A stretch of DNA of 64,000 nucleotides from Actinidia chinensis (lineage: Eukaryota > Streptophyta > Magnoliopsida > Ericales > Actinidiaceae): the NCBI GenBank assembly GCA_009663005.1, contig CM018913.1:59935-123934 (forward strand), given 5' to 3'. The stretch's first letter is position 1, and the number at the start of each line of letters is the position of its first letter. Below the pieces are notes generated by a model that was not told the DNA's origin, ran no database searches, and saw only the letters and a list, made by a program, of their open reading frames with translations. Position numbers and translations under genes: made by a program. This document shows, piece after piece, positions 49,601 through 61,907 of this stretch.

Positions 49601-50002
49601 TTTTGATTACAAATTTTAATTGACGAAAAAACTCCAAATATAATTTAAAAAAAAAAACACTAAGCGAACAGGGGTACTTTTCTGTTGGAAAGAATAATTC
49701 ACGAGTCTTACAGAGACACAGGAATCCAATAGAGAGTGAGGGCCATTGGAGGACGCATCGTAGTTCTGCGTGATCTGCATAGTATACGAGCTGGTGCACG
49801 GCGTGTGGGTGCGACGGTTCGCATCAAAAAACCCGCAACCGCCGAGCCGTGAGCTCGCGCCATAGTCCCTGGGGTTGGACCCACCACCTGATTCGATCAA
49901 TTGTCCACTTTGAGGCCTCTCTCGATCACCTTGGCCTCTTCGCACCCAAGCCCAGCCTCACCAATTCTTTTTTCCACTCCCACTTACTATTCTTATCCCC
50001 AT
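37620..50002 (-). CDS. AAE18: Acyl-activating enzyme 18-like (AMP-forming acyl-CoA synthetase family)
   Basis: ANL-superfamily ligase activating a carboxylate as acyl-AMP; plant AAE17/18 are predicted peroxisomal. Exons, 5' to 3' on the minus strand: 50002-49712, 48778-48651, 48576-48329, 47732-47526, 44909-44781, 42067-41995, about 41895-41675, 41382-41290, 41210-40995, 40626-40501, 38981-38887, 38633-38435, 37744 to about 37620. Motifs in order: [80 protein letters not shown], split SSGTTG (P-loop), [135 protein letters not shown]. Indels occur in most exons. A short segment after exon 4 was not found, and the terminal peroxisomal tripeptide cannot be read. Confidence 0.92.
37995..38019. 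repeat. (GA)n microsatellite in the last AAE18 intron
   Basis: About 12 GA units between the final two coding exons. Confidence 0.92.
39390..40200. mobile_element. GC-rich LTR-like insertion in an AAE18 intron
   Basis: From about 39420 to 40090 the sequence is clearly richer in G and C than the AT-rich intron around it. It contains CTATATAAG at 39853-39861 as a core promoter, followed by a CT-rich leader and a GC-rich stretch, as in the U3-R-U5 layout of a plant LTR. The left boundary may be TGTAAGGACACGCAAC at about 39423. The right end and a 5-bp duplication were not found. No gag or pol. Probably a solo LTR or LTR fragment. Confidence 0.5.
42290..44500 (+). pseudogene. Degenerate L1-type LINE reverse transcriptase, antisense in an AAE18 intron
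   Basis: Plus-strand fragments: [24 protein letters not shown] (catalytic-region motif), FDIVINGNL, then after the nested TRIM the ADDLFI motif at about 43027 (the family FADD/YADD box). Next come [33 protein letters not shown], and near 44010-44190 a zf-RVT-like region with a frame containing [13 protein letters not shown]. This is the order of plant L1 ORF2. Multiple stops and shifts make it inactive. The 5' end and endonuclease were not found; the poly(A) end is unclear. Confidence 0.82.
42655..42960 (-). mobile_element. TRIM (terminal-repeat retrotransposon in miniature) nested in the LINE
   Basis: Two direct repeats of about 85 bp, 42655-42738 and 42876-42960, share AACCACCAACTCAT-like, GAGGGGC and TTATTATTT words. 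Directly inside the right copy, the minus strand reads TGGTATCAGAG (complement at 42865-42875), the primer-binding site complementary to initiator methionine tRNA. The 5' terminal repeat is therefore the right one. The element is about 306 bp with no coding sequence. Flanks GTTAA and GTAAC may be a damaged 5-bp duplication. Confidence 0.8.
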
Positions 50003-53000
50003 CTCTCTCTTCTTTGTGTTGTATTATGCTAGTATAGACCTATAATATATATTATATATATATTATTATATAATATATATATATGGTGTGTGTGTTGGTA
50101 TGTATATTTAATGAAATGGTTCTAGTTATGTGAGTAGGTAGAGGATGGACTGTAGGAGAGAGAAGGGAAGGAAGTTGAGTTTGGGGCATTGTGATGAGTA
50201 GAAGAAAGGCATCAACCTTATTTTGGTTTTAATTAAAAAAAAGGTTAAAATGATTATATAACGTCATTATACCGACACATTCCAAACACTGCATAATCTA
50301 TTCTAAATAAGTGTTTGAGTGATTTGAAATTGTAAAGATTGAATGATTTATTGTACAAAAAATTAATTTAGATCGAGGATAGGATTGATAATTAGAATCA
50401 TAAAAAAGCATAAAAGATTCATAAAATTCATTAAAAAAATTATTTCTACAACAAAATATCTCATTAACAATAATAAAAAAAATTATAACAAAATAAATAC
50501 GATTCATTAATTCACAACTAATTATTCGTTAACAAAACCAATACGATTCATAAAAAATAATTTAACTGGCTATCAGTTGTCATAATTAGTTTTAATTTAT
50601 TTAAATATTTATATTAAAAAATTTATTTAAATAATTATTAAATAAGATGTAATCATACATCTCAAATAAAGAGGTTCTAGTGTAGGTTTCCCTCAAAATA
50701 AATGGTCTTCCACGTGATGTATCAGTTTGGTAAACTAAAGAAAGAAAAAATCCAGTAAGATCCAATTGAGGTATGTTTGGATTCCCGTGTTAATTCATGG
50801 AATTCCAAATTAGGTAGACCAATAAGGCCACTGCCCGCCATTTTTTTAATTGTGTAAAATTAAATTTTTTTAACAAGCCAAACGGGACTTAACGCAGAAA
50901 AATACTACGTTTGGGCTCCAATTCCAAGTTTTTTGTTATTGTTAAACACTGGGACCTCCTATTGTGCTCTTGTTCATAGAGACTCTTATTGGGTGCCCAA
51001 CTGCATTGCGAGGCCTCACTTTGGTGACTGGGAGACCAAGGAAAAAAACAAAAACAAGGTTTCAGACACTTTTTCTTTTTCATTTTTTGAAAAAGCTCCC
51101 AAATTTACTTGATTTTTTTTATAAAAAAATTGATCCTTATTTTAAAATGATTATTTTTATTCATGCATTTTATAAAAAAATTCATAATTTCCCAAAGATT
51201 ATGGAAAATCCTAAATTGTACATTTTTTTCCTGAAGTTTATATATATATCTATATTTCCTGAAGTTTATATGTATGTATTACATATACATACAAATATAT
51301 GTATATGTAATTTGGATTTGTTGAAGCTATCGTTTGATTATTTGGATTTGGATCATATATTTCAATTTACCAGCTAATTTTGTAGGTGTTGATCTTATGG
51401 CTACCAAATGCTTTTCAGTGCCATTAATTAGTTTAGTAATCCACCAAATTACAAGATCAACAAAAAATTAATCGTCAAATAAATATCATTTGAGATCAAC
51501 TCAATAAACATACAAATTAAACCTGAACACTAGATTTTAAAGCTTTGTTAAGTTATTAAACCAAGCTTAAACAACCTCTGACTTGATTTCACTTGTTGGC
51601 AACCTAACCAAATAAAGGTGATTAGTATAGGTATATTTATTTAGTCATTTACAAATAATAGACAGGGAAGACTCTTATGATTTATTCTATAAATTGTCAA
51701 CACTTTAATATTAATATGTACAAGTAACTAAAGTCAAAAACCTTGTTGGAAAGGACAAGGGAAGTACCCTTACACATCTAGTTCATAGTTTTGTGCCCTA
51801 TGTGGGTGTGGCGTGGGGTGCCTGCAACAACCATTGATAAGCAAATGAAATAAATAAAGATGCCTGGCTAGGTACATGTGGGGCAACTAGCTGCTTTTGA
51901 CTCCCATTTATATTTCTAATTTAATATATAGATGTAACAATAGAGCAAAAAATAGAAACAAGGTGCCCACAAACCTGCCCAACCTATTATCTAGACATTG
52001 ATGCCATAAAAAATTAATACAAGATTGTAATCATATGGCAAGTTGGCAACCCAAATAGCTTAATTGATTATGACCATCTATACAATTTAGTACTTATCCA
52101 TACTCTAAACTCTATGAAGAAAAAACCAAAAAACTCCAATCATTTTAGTAGGTGGTCACTTATAGGAAAAATGAATACAAAAAATGAGCTAGATTTCATT
52201 GAATCGGGTTGATGGAACCTCCTTTTATTCCTTGATTAGGGCTTGTCCAAACTTTGTATCAAAACTTGAGTTATTTTTTGCCAAATTGAACCCAAGCGTC
52301 ATATATTGAACTGGGTCAGGCACAACTCCACACTTGGTTGCCTATAAAATTAAGTGCCTAGTTGCTCAGAAAAAATCGCGACGAAAGTCATCTGAAAATA
52401 TCTCGCCAAAATCTTCTATTTACATAACCTATTTGTATTGTGGTAAACTATCTTTGAATATCTATCTAGGCACTTTTGAGATGAGCCATTGATGCGTTAT
52501 TATTTTTTTATGTTTAGGGATGTAACCATTACGTAGTTGATAAATTATCTTAATTTTAATATCCATCTAGCTAAAGTCATAAATTATCTGAATTTTATTA
52601 TTCTTTTAATTACTTTTTAAACTTTTCTAGTAATTGTAGAAAGTGCTCCAGTTGGACGAAAAACCTCATCCATGATTGAATTAAATTATAAAAAAATAAA
52701 AAACTAAGATTAGTTTTTCAAGATTCTTAAAACATTTTCTGTCAAAAATTGTTAGTCTGGTATTTTTATTTTGCACCCCTTCAAACTTTTACCATATTCC
52801 ACTTCCGTCCCTCACATTTTATTTGGACAAATCAAACCTTTAACTTTGGAATCAGTCGTATGTGGACCATTCGTCTATATCATTAGTGTTGTGAACGAAA
52901 ATAATCACGTGTCACTCACGTGATCACATGTTGGGTTTTAAATTAGTTTAAAACATAATATTATTGTTGATTCTTTATATTTTTTTTAGGAATTTAATCG

Positions 53001-53715
53001 AAATTTTATAATTTTTGAGTCTCTTGGATGAGGGGAGTCTAAATATATATATATTATATATTATCTAATTTTCGATAAAATTTCATAAAATAGAAAAAAA
53101 ATCATTTTTATCGCCATATACTATTTTTTCCTTTGTAAGGTCAATTGCATGACCATGACTTTTTCGTTTACAAATTCTAACAGATGGACGGTAAAGGTAC
53201 ACATGCAACTGTCTCAAAAGTTATGGTTAAATATGTCAAAATTAAACATAAAAAGAGATTAAAAATGACATTCAGGTGAAAGTAGAGGGTATAAAATGAA
53301 AATCACCCTTATGTTATTAAATTACATTACAAGCTAACACTGCATTGATTCGTATTCGTTTGAAGGGTTAAGTATCAAACAACTAGTCGACCTCTTCGGG
53401 AACGTTAAGTTATTGTCAAAACCATCCATATTCGACATTGATAAAGGACTATGTCAACACATTAGATAACGTAACCTTTATAGACAATTCAAAACAAACT
53501 CATAATTTTTTTAGGGAAATGATGGACAAACAAACTTGTTTTTAGTATTATTAAATTACAAAATATAGATCTTCGTACCAAATTCCGGTGCACTTTTTTC
53601 AAAAAATGCAAGGAATTGTTTATATGACAAATGGAGAGTGAAAAAATCATTTCTTTTATATTCGTGTTGGTTTTCTTGCAGTGCTAGAGCCATAACAATT
53701 ACATAATGTGTGAAT
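50003..53715. other. Gene-free AT-rich region upstream of AAE18
   Basis: The AAE18 promoter lies here. (TA)n at 50041-50087 is about 40 bp upstream of the chosen start. No other protein family recognised. Around 52908-52935 the CACGTG word occurs twice (TCACGTGTCACTCACGTGA). Confidence 0.65.
50041..50087. repeat. (TA)n tract
   Basis: TATATATA repeats with single-base breaks, immediately upstream of the AAE18 leader on the minus strand. Confidence 0.85.
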
Positions 53716-53723
53716 GTTGCATA

Positions 53724-54436
53724 CAGACCCGGCCCTGGGTTGAATTGAGTTTTAGGATCACCTTAAAAGCTCAAAATTTAGGGTTCCAATTCGAAAAACA
53801 AAAATCTATTCTCCAGTTGTAATTTATAAAAATATAAAAAACGGAAACATAAATATATAATGCAAACCTGGTCAAATGGTTTATGATAGTTAGTATTATC
53901 CTTAAAGTTCACGTTCCGATTCTATGCATCCACTTGCAGACATTTTTTTCTCCCATTAATCTACCTTTTTGTATTAATTACAAGATATACCCTAGAGTAT
54001 TAAACTATCTTCAAACTAGGTCTAAGTTCCTAATTTTTTTTAACACCACAAACTTTTTAAATTCTATTAATAAGAATCTCAATTCATGTCTGTATAATGC
54101 TTGATAGATTGAAAAATGTGTGCCTATTTTACACAAATAAATATTTCTTACAAAAATTGACCAATTTACTACAAAACTGTAATATTTTTTTCCTTATTAA
54201 AACCATATAATCTTTTAATTATGTCAATGTACCCCTGTTATCGATGTTCGTGATGTGTAACGCTAATATTCTTCTTTCTCTCCCTAGATACATAACCAAA
54301 ATGTCATTTTATATGTTTTTAAATTCTCATAATAATGATGTCTTTTTACATTTACATTATCTATAAAAATTTTAATATATAAAGACCTCATATTATAAAT
54401 TTGTTAAGGACCCCAAGAAACTCAGAGCCGACCCTA
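53724..54436. mobile_element. Non-autonomous hAT element
   Basis: The left end is CAGACCCGGCCCTGGGTT. The right end, inverted, is TAGGGTCGGCTCTGAGTT. Flanks GTTGCATA (53716-53723) and GTTGCAGG (54437-54444) agree at six of eight positions, in line with the 8-bp duplications of hAT elements. About 713 bp without a transposase frame. Confidence 0.65.
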
Positions 54437-54444
54437 GTTGCAGG

Positions 54445-56560
54445 GCGGAGAGTTTAATTATGTCTGGATGCAGGTTGTGTCTCACATGAAGAAGTATATG
54501 CAAATGAATGCCCGCCCATGTTGGTGCAAATTAAGAAACTTGTTTAATTTTCAATCTGAACAAACGAGCTAAGAAAAAATTTGGTTAGGGTGGGTGGGTT
54601 GGCTTGTTTCTGGCAGTAATAAAATGAATGTCAACACTCGGGGAAAGGAAGTGGAGAAGTACTGAAGAGTCACAACTTGTGTGGAAGGAACTAACAGTAC
54701 TGAACTTATTCGGAACGTGTAAACTGGTGGGGAAAAATTCTACAAATACAGAACTTATAAAAGAGGCTGTTAGGAAAGAACTCTTTTCCGGTGAAGGTAA
54801 GAAAACTCTCACTAAAGACGAAAAAAAGACCTCATATTGAACGTGAAAAATAGATTTCTATTTTTTGTTCTCTATCTAGTGAACTTTTTTTCAAATAAAT
54901 AACAAATTACATTACACTGTTTAGATTACTCGTTTCAAGAGAAAGAATTTGATAAAGAAATATATAAAAATCAATAAATACAAAAAAAAATTAAAAGCTT
55001 TAATTCGTTTAAAAACTTTTCATTAATTTCAAGTTTCCTTTCACTTTTCAATATTTCAAAGGTTCTGGCAACGATCCCGTGGTCGGCGAGAAGCTTCGTA
55101 TTTCCAAATTCCTTGAATATTTGGACTCTTCAAACCTTTGGTATTCAAATTATTCTTTTCTGTTGAGTTCATATTTTTGAAAAGGAAAAGGAAAATAAAA
55201 TATAAGCAATATAATTAAGAGGAAAAAAAAAAGACGAGAGGGTTTAAAATTGTTATTGGAATTAAAACGACATAGTTCATTGTTACAATTGAAACTGATA
55301 GATTCAATTTTGTTTCTGTGGTCCCAATCTTGGTTTTTTTTTGTTGTAATTTTGTATTTTTTTTATTGCTAATATTTAAAAAAAAAAAATCACGGGAAAT
55401 AAAAATATAATTTTTTTTTTTTTTTTTACTCATAAGGATCAGGAACAAATTGAAAGATACTATCATTTTTAATGTTTTTTATTTCCAATAAAACACAGAT
55501 CATGTTCTAAGTAGTTTATTTCTGTTTACTCTTCTTTTCTAGACAAATTGCAAGATAAAAACAAAAATCTTCGAGATGCAAAAATACCTGTCTATTATAT
55601 GCTTCAAAATTTCTAGTCCTTAACATGATTCACCTACTATCCATTAAACTCAATATTTTTCTGATGTTGATATTATAATAGTTCTCATGACTAAAAGAAA
55701 ATAGATGATTTAGAGTGACCGTATTTATTATGGTCACTTGGATAAAATTGACCTTCATAATCACGTATTAGGCTCAGCTTGTCAATTAGATCAATTTTGG
55801 AATTAATTTTAGCTACATTATTTCTGAGTTTTTTTTTTTCGTCTTTAGTGAATTTTTAAATGTTTCATCAACATTTTATATTTTTTAACTCCTCTTAGAA
55901 ATAAATTTGATAATGTTATAATTTTGACATAATTTTAAAATGAAACTATTAAAAATAAAATTATTTTTATCTTGACAATAACATCTTCCGTTTTTTTTTT
56001 TGGGAGGGGGGTTACCAAATCTTCTGCTCATTAAATTTAGATATGTTATAATGAGTAAATACCCATCCGGAAATGGATTAGGATTCAATATAAAGTTTCG
56101 TTGTACATAAATGTAGATTTGAATTTAGTAGTTTTTAACAAGTTATACCCTTTGATTATTTTAGACATCGAATATCGAGAAGGTGGTCCAATTATCATGT
56201 CAACCAGAAGATTAAATGTTGACCGTATGTTTTGCTCTGGGAACTTAAAACAAAGGTATGGAACTATCTTTGTAACGCATGCCTTGACCAATGAGCACAG
56301 AACTTTGTCTTGACAGCTTTTGGTAAACAGTGTGGTGTGTGTGTGTGTGTGTTGTGGTGTGTGACCCCTCTCCTACTTGCTTGACAAGTTCATTAGAAGG
56401 AGGGAGAGGGGTCCATGGGGTTGGGCCCGTTTGTTTAGATAAGAATTGAAATCGCCAGCAAACTCACTGTCTGTGTGAGAATGTTTTCTTCAGAACTTGT
56501 CGTCATCCGTGGGCCCAAAGTTACTTGTAAGGAAGGTTGCTGTGTATTCCGAGGGGAGCT
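54445..56560. other. Gene-free AT-rich region
   Basis: No recognised gene. A (TG)n stretch lies at 56331-56352. Short frames at 54628-54840 and 56101-56313 match no family I know. Confidence 0.6.
56331..56352. repeat. (TG)n microsatellite
   Basis: About ten TG units with one interruption. Confidence 0.9.
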
Positions 56561-56896
56561 TGCGACGCGCCCCCCCTCTGACAAGAAATTCACCCCGGGT
56601 CCACACCCAAAAAGACATTATGCCCCTCCTTTTTCCTTTCCCTTTCCTTCTCTGGTCCAGTGGACAGTGTTCTCTCTCCTCTCTCTCTCTCTCATCTCTC
56701 ATGTTGTTTTTATTTTCTCAGTTTTTTTTTATTTTTTTAATATTTATTTGTGTATTTGTTTTTAGTTTTGGTTTCTTCTTTGTTTTAATTATTTTATAAT
56801 ATTTTTTAAATAATTATTTTTTCATATTTATAATCTTTTGTTTATTTTTTATTTTATATTTAAGGAGTCATTACTTAAAAAAAATTTTTTAAGAGT

Positions 56897-57230
56897 CATG
56901 GGTTTGGAGGGGTTAATTTAAAGGGAGATGGGTTTCTGATATATGTCAAGGGTTTGGAGGAGAATAATTTAAAGGGAGTAGAGGTGCTGACTGTGTCAAA
57001 GTTAGAGAGTAATTTAAAGAGAGGAAGATTTTTTGATATGTGGTCCAAGGTGGAGGGGGTAATTTAAAGATGAAATGTTCTCAAGGGTGGGAGGCAATTT
57101 AAAGAGAGCGGATGTTCGAACATGTGTCACTTGTTTGGGGGGCAAATTAAAAGAGACGGATGTTTCTAACATGTATCAAGGGGATGAGGGGAATTTAAGG
57201 GAGGGGGAGGTTCTGACATGTGTCAAAAAT
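56897..57230 (+). repeat. Degenerate tandem repeat of about 50 bp, seven copies
   Basis: Each unit contains GG(A/G)GG, AATTTAAAG(G/A)GAG, then a TTCTGACATGTGTCAAGG-like end. Three further copies occur at 58095-58225 in the second unit. Confidence 0.82.
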
Positions 57231-57307
57231 TAAAAAAAATGTAAAAAAAATAATAAACAAAAATGGTTAAAAAAATAAATTTAATATAAGATAACGACAT
57301 CAATTAC

Positions 57308-57690
57308 ATAAAAAGGGGGTTAACTAGGAAAAAATGAGCTGAAAAAAACGGCTTAATTGAAAAAAAAAGCTAAAAGATAATTAAAAAATTAATAAAAAAT
57401 TAATTAAAAAATAAATAAACTAATCAAATAACGAATAAAATTTTCTAAAAAAGGAGGTAACTGAAAAAAAATGAACTGAGAAAAGGTAATTGAACAAAAA
57501 CTTAAAAAACAACTAAAAAATAATTAAAAAAAACTAATAAACAAAATAATTAAACAAAACTTATTAAAAAAGAAATAAAATTTTAATAAAATAACTAAAT
57601 AAAATTACCTAAAAAGGGGATTAACTGAAAAAAAATGAACTGAAAAAAAGGATTTAATTTGAAAAAAAGGCTAAAAGATAAATAAACCAT
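57308..57690 (+). repeat. Tandem repeat of about 147 bp, three copies
   Basis: Copies start at about 57310, 57455 and 57605, each with AAAAAGGGG(A/G)TTAACT, GAAAAAAAATGAACTG and a GGCTAAAAGATAA-like end. Confidence 0.8.
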
Positions 57691-58411
57691 ATAAACCCCC
57701 TTTTCTCTCCTCCCTTTTCCCTTCCTTTCCTTAGAGATCCCTATTCGCCCTTTCTCTCTCTTTTCTCTTCTCTCTCTCTCTCGATTTTTTTTTATTTTTT
57801 CAGTCTTTTTTTTTATTTTTTTTTAATTTTGTGATTATTTTTAATTTTTATTTCTTTGTTTTCATTAGTTTTTTTATTTTTTAATTAGTTTTTTTTTTCA
57901 TAATTGTAAGCTTTTTTGTTTATTATTAATTATAATTTTTGGGAGACATTATATTTATAAAATTTTAAAAAAGTATAAAATAATGAAATCCAAATATTGA
58001 TTTAGCCATGTTAGGGAAGAGTACTGTAATAATACAAAAAAAAGAGATACATAAAAATTAAATTCTATAAATCGATATTGCCCTCCAATTCTGCCATGTG
58101 TAAGGATTGGAGGGATGATAATTAAAGGGAGGGAGAGATCTTGACACGGTCAAGGGTTGATTGGGGATAATTTAAAGATATGGGGAAGATTCCTGCATAT
58201 TTCAAGGATGGGGGATTAATTTAAATATATCGAGGTTCAACTTAAACAAAAAAAATTAAATTGAAACAAAATTAAACAAAATTAATTAAAAAATAAACAA
58301 AACTATAATAAAATTATAAACAAAAATAAAAATAAAAAAATAACTACATAAAAATAGGGAGTTCATTGAGAAACAAATACAATTAAAAAAAAATTAACAC
58401 TGAAAAAAAAA

Positions 58412-58600
58412 AAGCTGAAAAATAATAAATTAAGGATTAATTTGGTTAGGGGATAAGGGTGAGAAACCATAGGGGGAGAGTATTATGAAAAAAAAAGGCA
58501 ACTAAAAAAAAGTATTTTTTAAAACTAAAAAAAAAACTGAAAAATAAATAAATTTAGGTTAATTTGGTAGGGGGGAGAAGGTGTGGAAACAATTAGTGGG
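58412..58600 (+). repeat. Two-copy repeat of about 120 bp
   Basis: GCTGAAAAATAATAAATTA at about 58412 and ACTGAAAAATAAATAAATT at about 58535 are each followed by GGTTAATTTGGT-like and GGGG(A/G)GA words and a GAAACCA/GAAACAA block. Confidence 0.65.
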
Positions 58601-58967
58601 TGAGGGGTATAAATGTAAAGAGGGGAGCCAGACAAAGGAGGGGACAGGGGAGGGGCGCTGTCAGGGGGGGGGAGCGTAGCAATTTACTATCCGAGCCCTG
58701 TCTTCAAAAAGGTAATTGTCGGTCGTGATGGCATGATTGAAGGCGATGTTTCTGTGATGAGGACATACAAGAATTGTTGGAAAATTAACCGCGGTTTTTT
58801 TTTGTGTGTGTGGGTCCCCATATTTTGATTGCAATTGATTTCCGGATCTTTGCCTTAAGGCTCAGTTGAGCAAGCGTCTAATACGGACCGTACGCACATT
58901 GGTACCAAACGTTGGGGTACGTGCCTATTTTTTGGAGATACTAACGGCAAGATTAAAGGATTGTGGA

Positions 58968-59781
58968 ATAGTATCAGAACGGATCGCGACATTGAACTGG
59001 TCAAGACACGAATTTAACGGTTCACTGGTTCAACCACGGTTTAAACGGTTCAACCGCCTTTATAATTAATAAAATAAAAAAATATCTTTTATTATAAATA
59101 ATAAAAATTAAAAAACTTTTGTATTACCCTTCAACTACCAATGTAACATGTTGAAAGTTAAATTATGAAAATATATTTAAAAATATCAAAATATTAATGG
59201 AAAATTACCATTTATATTTCAAAAATCGTTTAAAAAAAGTAAAATGAGAAAAAAGATTGAAAGAAAAAAAGAGTCAAATTGATACTCAAATCAAAACCTG
59301 TAACTCAAGGAAAATAAATTTAAGAGTATTTCAACCTAAATTAGAAAAATGACCTAAAATAAAATAATTCCAAGAGAACTCGCTACATTCAATCAATAAT
59401 TTTTTTGTAAAATTATATTTTATCGGTTTGATGGAGTGCGAATCAACACATTATGAGGGTCATTGCCTCAAAATTATATTTTTGAAAAAATATAATTTTT
59501 TGATAAAATCAAGAAACTATAGCATTCAACTCAATAATTTCTTAAGAATGGAGTTAAAGAAAGGGAGGTCAATGTAATCAAAAAATTTAAGATTTGATTT
59601 GTACAAAAATTACAAAAAATTAAAAAAAATAAAATGCCCGATTTTTTTGAGTGTTCCGGTAAAATTCTCGGTTAGTTCATGCGGTTTACTTGCATTTCAT
59701 CAATAAATAGTTGGACTTCAAACTGGTTCAGTCTCGCGATTCTCGTTTGAATCGCTGATTCGGTCCAGTTCTGATAACTAT
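58968..59781. mobile_element. Foldback/MITE-like element with AGAACTGG termini
   Basis: The left end is ATAGTATCAGAACGGATCGC. The right end, inverted, is ATAGTTATCAGAACTGGACC. The sub-terminal regions also carry complementary GGTTCAACC/GGTTCAG words. About 814 bp, AT-rich centre, no coding potential. Target-site duplication not resolved. Confidence 0.65.
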
Positions 59782-61907
59782 AGTTTCTGGTATTCTTTTG
59801 CAAAAAGGGTACATATTGATCGTTATGTACTGGTACGTACGATACAATATAATCAGTTTGATTTGAATATTCAATTCGTATAGCTGCGAAAACATTCAAA
59901 AGTACAAAACAAAGCAAACCTAACAATGACTACAAATATAAAATAAGCGATCATTAAACAAATTTGTAGTAAAAAAATAAACAATAAAATAAGTTTACGT
60001 TGGTTAGAGATGTGCCTACGTTCACGGACATCAAACTAGTTAAAGACTTTCACTATAAATTAAACATAATGCTTCGAAGAGCTACAAGTGATTTTTTTAG
60101 AAAAACACTATCTCAAAAACCTTATAAACCATATTCAAAACCAAACCCAAACACTCTATAAACTGAATATGATCAAAGATCACATAAAGAGCTAATCTAT
60201 ACAAAGTCCACAAAAAATAAAAGTCTACAAAGAGATCAAAGATATTATCACTCTCCTCCCATGGGGCCCCACGGAACTATTAAGTCCCTTTCAAAAACTC
60301 AAAGGCACCAAGTCCCTGCACGGTGGCAAGGTGGCTCTTAACCAAACTCTAAATAAGAGCAACTAAGTTGAGAGAGTTTTCCTCAAATTTATAACTAAAG
60401 AGTTCTTCGAATAACAATTCTAAACAAAACCCTCCCTAATCAAGTGAGTAAGCCTTCCAAATCCACATCATAAAAATACCAAAAACAAATCTTTTAGAAG
60501 TCCAATCAAGCCAAATTAGGACTCCTTCCCAAAACAAGTCCCCACCTATGTGAAAACGTTCAAGATGGGATCCAAACCCAAATCAAAGCGGAGCCGAGCC
60601 AAATTCCCAACAACTCCTCACCTGCAAGATATCCAACTACTATATCAAAAATGACCTTTGCCAAAGATGCAACATTGAAGAAATTTTAGCATGCTGTTTG
60701 CGTTCAAGTCTTATTATTATTGGAATTGATGTATTGTTGGAAAGAAACGTAAACGAGTTTAGTCGAGCCGAGACTGGTTTTGAGTCTACCTTTTTTTTAG
60801 TTAACATGACAAGTTTTAAAATACGTGCTCAACTTTTAATTTGTTAACATTTTGAACTAATATTAACACAGTTTTAGAATAATAATAATAATAATAGATT
60901 CATGAGTTGAGCGCAATAGCTTGATTTTGTTTACATTTGATGAGTTTTTTTGATTCAAGTATTTGATTGTTCAAGTTTTGATTTCGAAAAAGTTAACAAG
61001 CTTGAAAATCTATAGAGTATTTAAACTTGAATGATGCTAAACGAGCCTTTTTAACAATCCACAAAGTAATGCAAGCTCAAATAACAGTGATTCATTTCCT
61101 AGCTCAGAAAGACTATCTTGGTCTGACTATCACGCCTTGCACACTTAATTTATTTAAATCAAGAAATTTGAGAGAATTTGTGAAAGAAAAAAAAAGTTGG
61201 AAATTTTAGTTGTTGGATGCATCAATTTGTCTACTTTTTTTTGTTCCTCTTTTCATTTCATAAATCCATTAATCCAAAGAAATAGAGGTTCTATAAAGCA
61301 AAAATAACTTATTTTTTAAAATAAAACCATTACCACAATTGATTATTTTTTATTTTTTTTGGTGGAATATTTTGATATAGGAATTTTTTTTTAGAAAAAA
61401 TAATTTTAAGACGAATTGAAAATAAAATGAAAAATTAATTAAAAGATAAAAAAATTCCACTACAAATAAAAATAATTTAAGTTATGTTGAATCGGAACCT
61501 ATTTTCGTGACTTGCACGGAAACTAGCTACAATAATGTTAGCCATACAATTTCCGATATAAAAATTATTTACAATGAAATAGGGGAAAATGAGAAAAGAA
61601 AAAAAAGGGAAAAATTATAAGTTTTGCTGCGAAATGTACACGGTCAACAAAGATAAAAAATGTTGACTTGGAAGTCCAGCTGTAGCGGTACCGTACGCAG
61701 AGGAAGAATTTTAAGCCTTGGACTGTGTAGCGATTAGCGTGTTTTGAATCGGATCATTGTTCGTCCGGTGCTCCTGAAGTGTAAGCGCGTTTTCTCGGAA
61801 TTCGTGCACCCATCAATTAAAAAGCGTCTATGAATTTATAAGGGACCCACAGTTTGGCAGTACAGCTGCATTTTGACTGTTCTAGTTTGAAATCAATTAA
61901 TTATTTT
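59782..61907. other. Gene-free region
   Basis: AT-rich. The stretch 60240-60620 has a different, A- and C-rich composition that looks like old retrotransposon LTR sequence, but no ends, primer-binding site or protein were found. No gene supported. Confidence 0.5.

Larger units (their letters stand above)
56562..58680. repeat. Duplicated foldback block with nested tandem repeats
   Basis: The outer ends are loosely inverted: GCGACGCGCCCCCCCTCTGA on the left and, inverted, GCTACGCTCCCCCCCCCTGA on the right. Inside, the same layout occurs twice: a CT-rich block, a T-rich arm, GGAG/AATTTAAAG tandem units, an A-rich arm. Unit 1 is about 56620-57690 and unit 2 about 57695-58600. No coding sequence and no clear target-site duplication. 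Confidence 0.72.

Noticed and set aside
49616..49945. A separate 109-residue minus-strand gene
   Set aside because: It overlaps AAE18 exon 1; the [11 protein letters not shown] motif is readable in a neighbouring frame.
56475..56799. Frames at the left edge of the repeat block as a gene start
   Set aside because: They run straight into the C-rich/T-rich repeat arm and show no known domain.
58866..59069. 67-residue frame as a protein
   Set aside because: It crosses the inverted terminus of a foldback element and encodes GGTTCAACC-type repeats.
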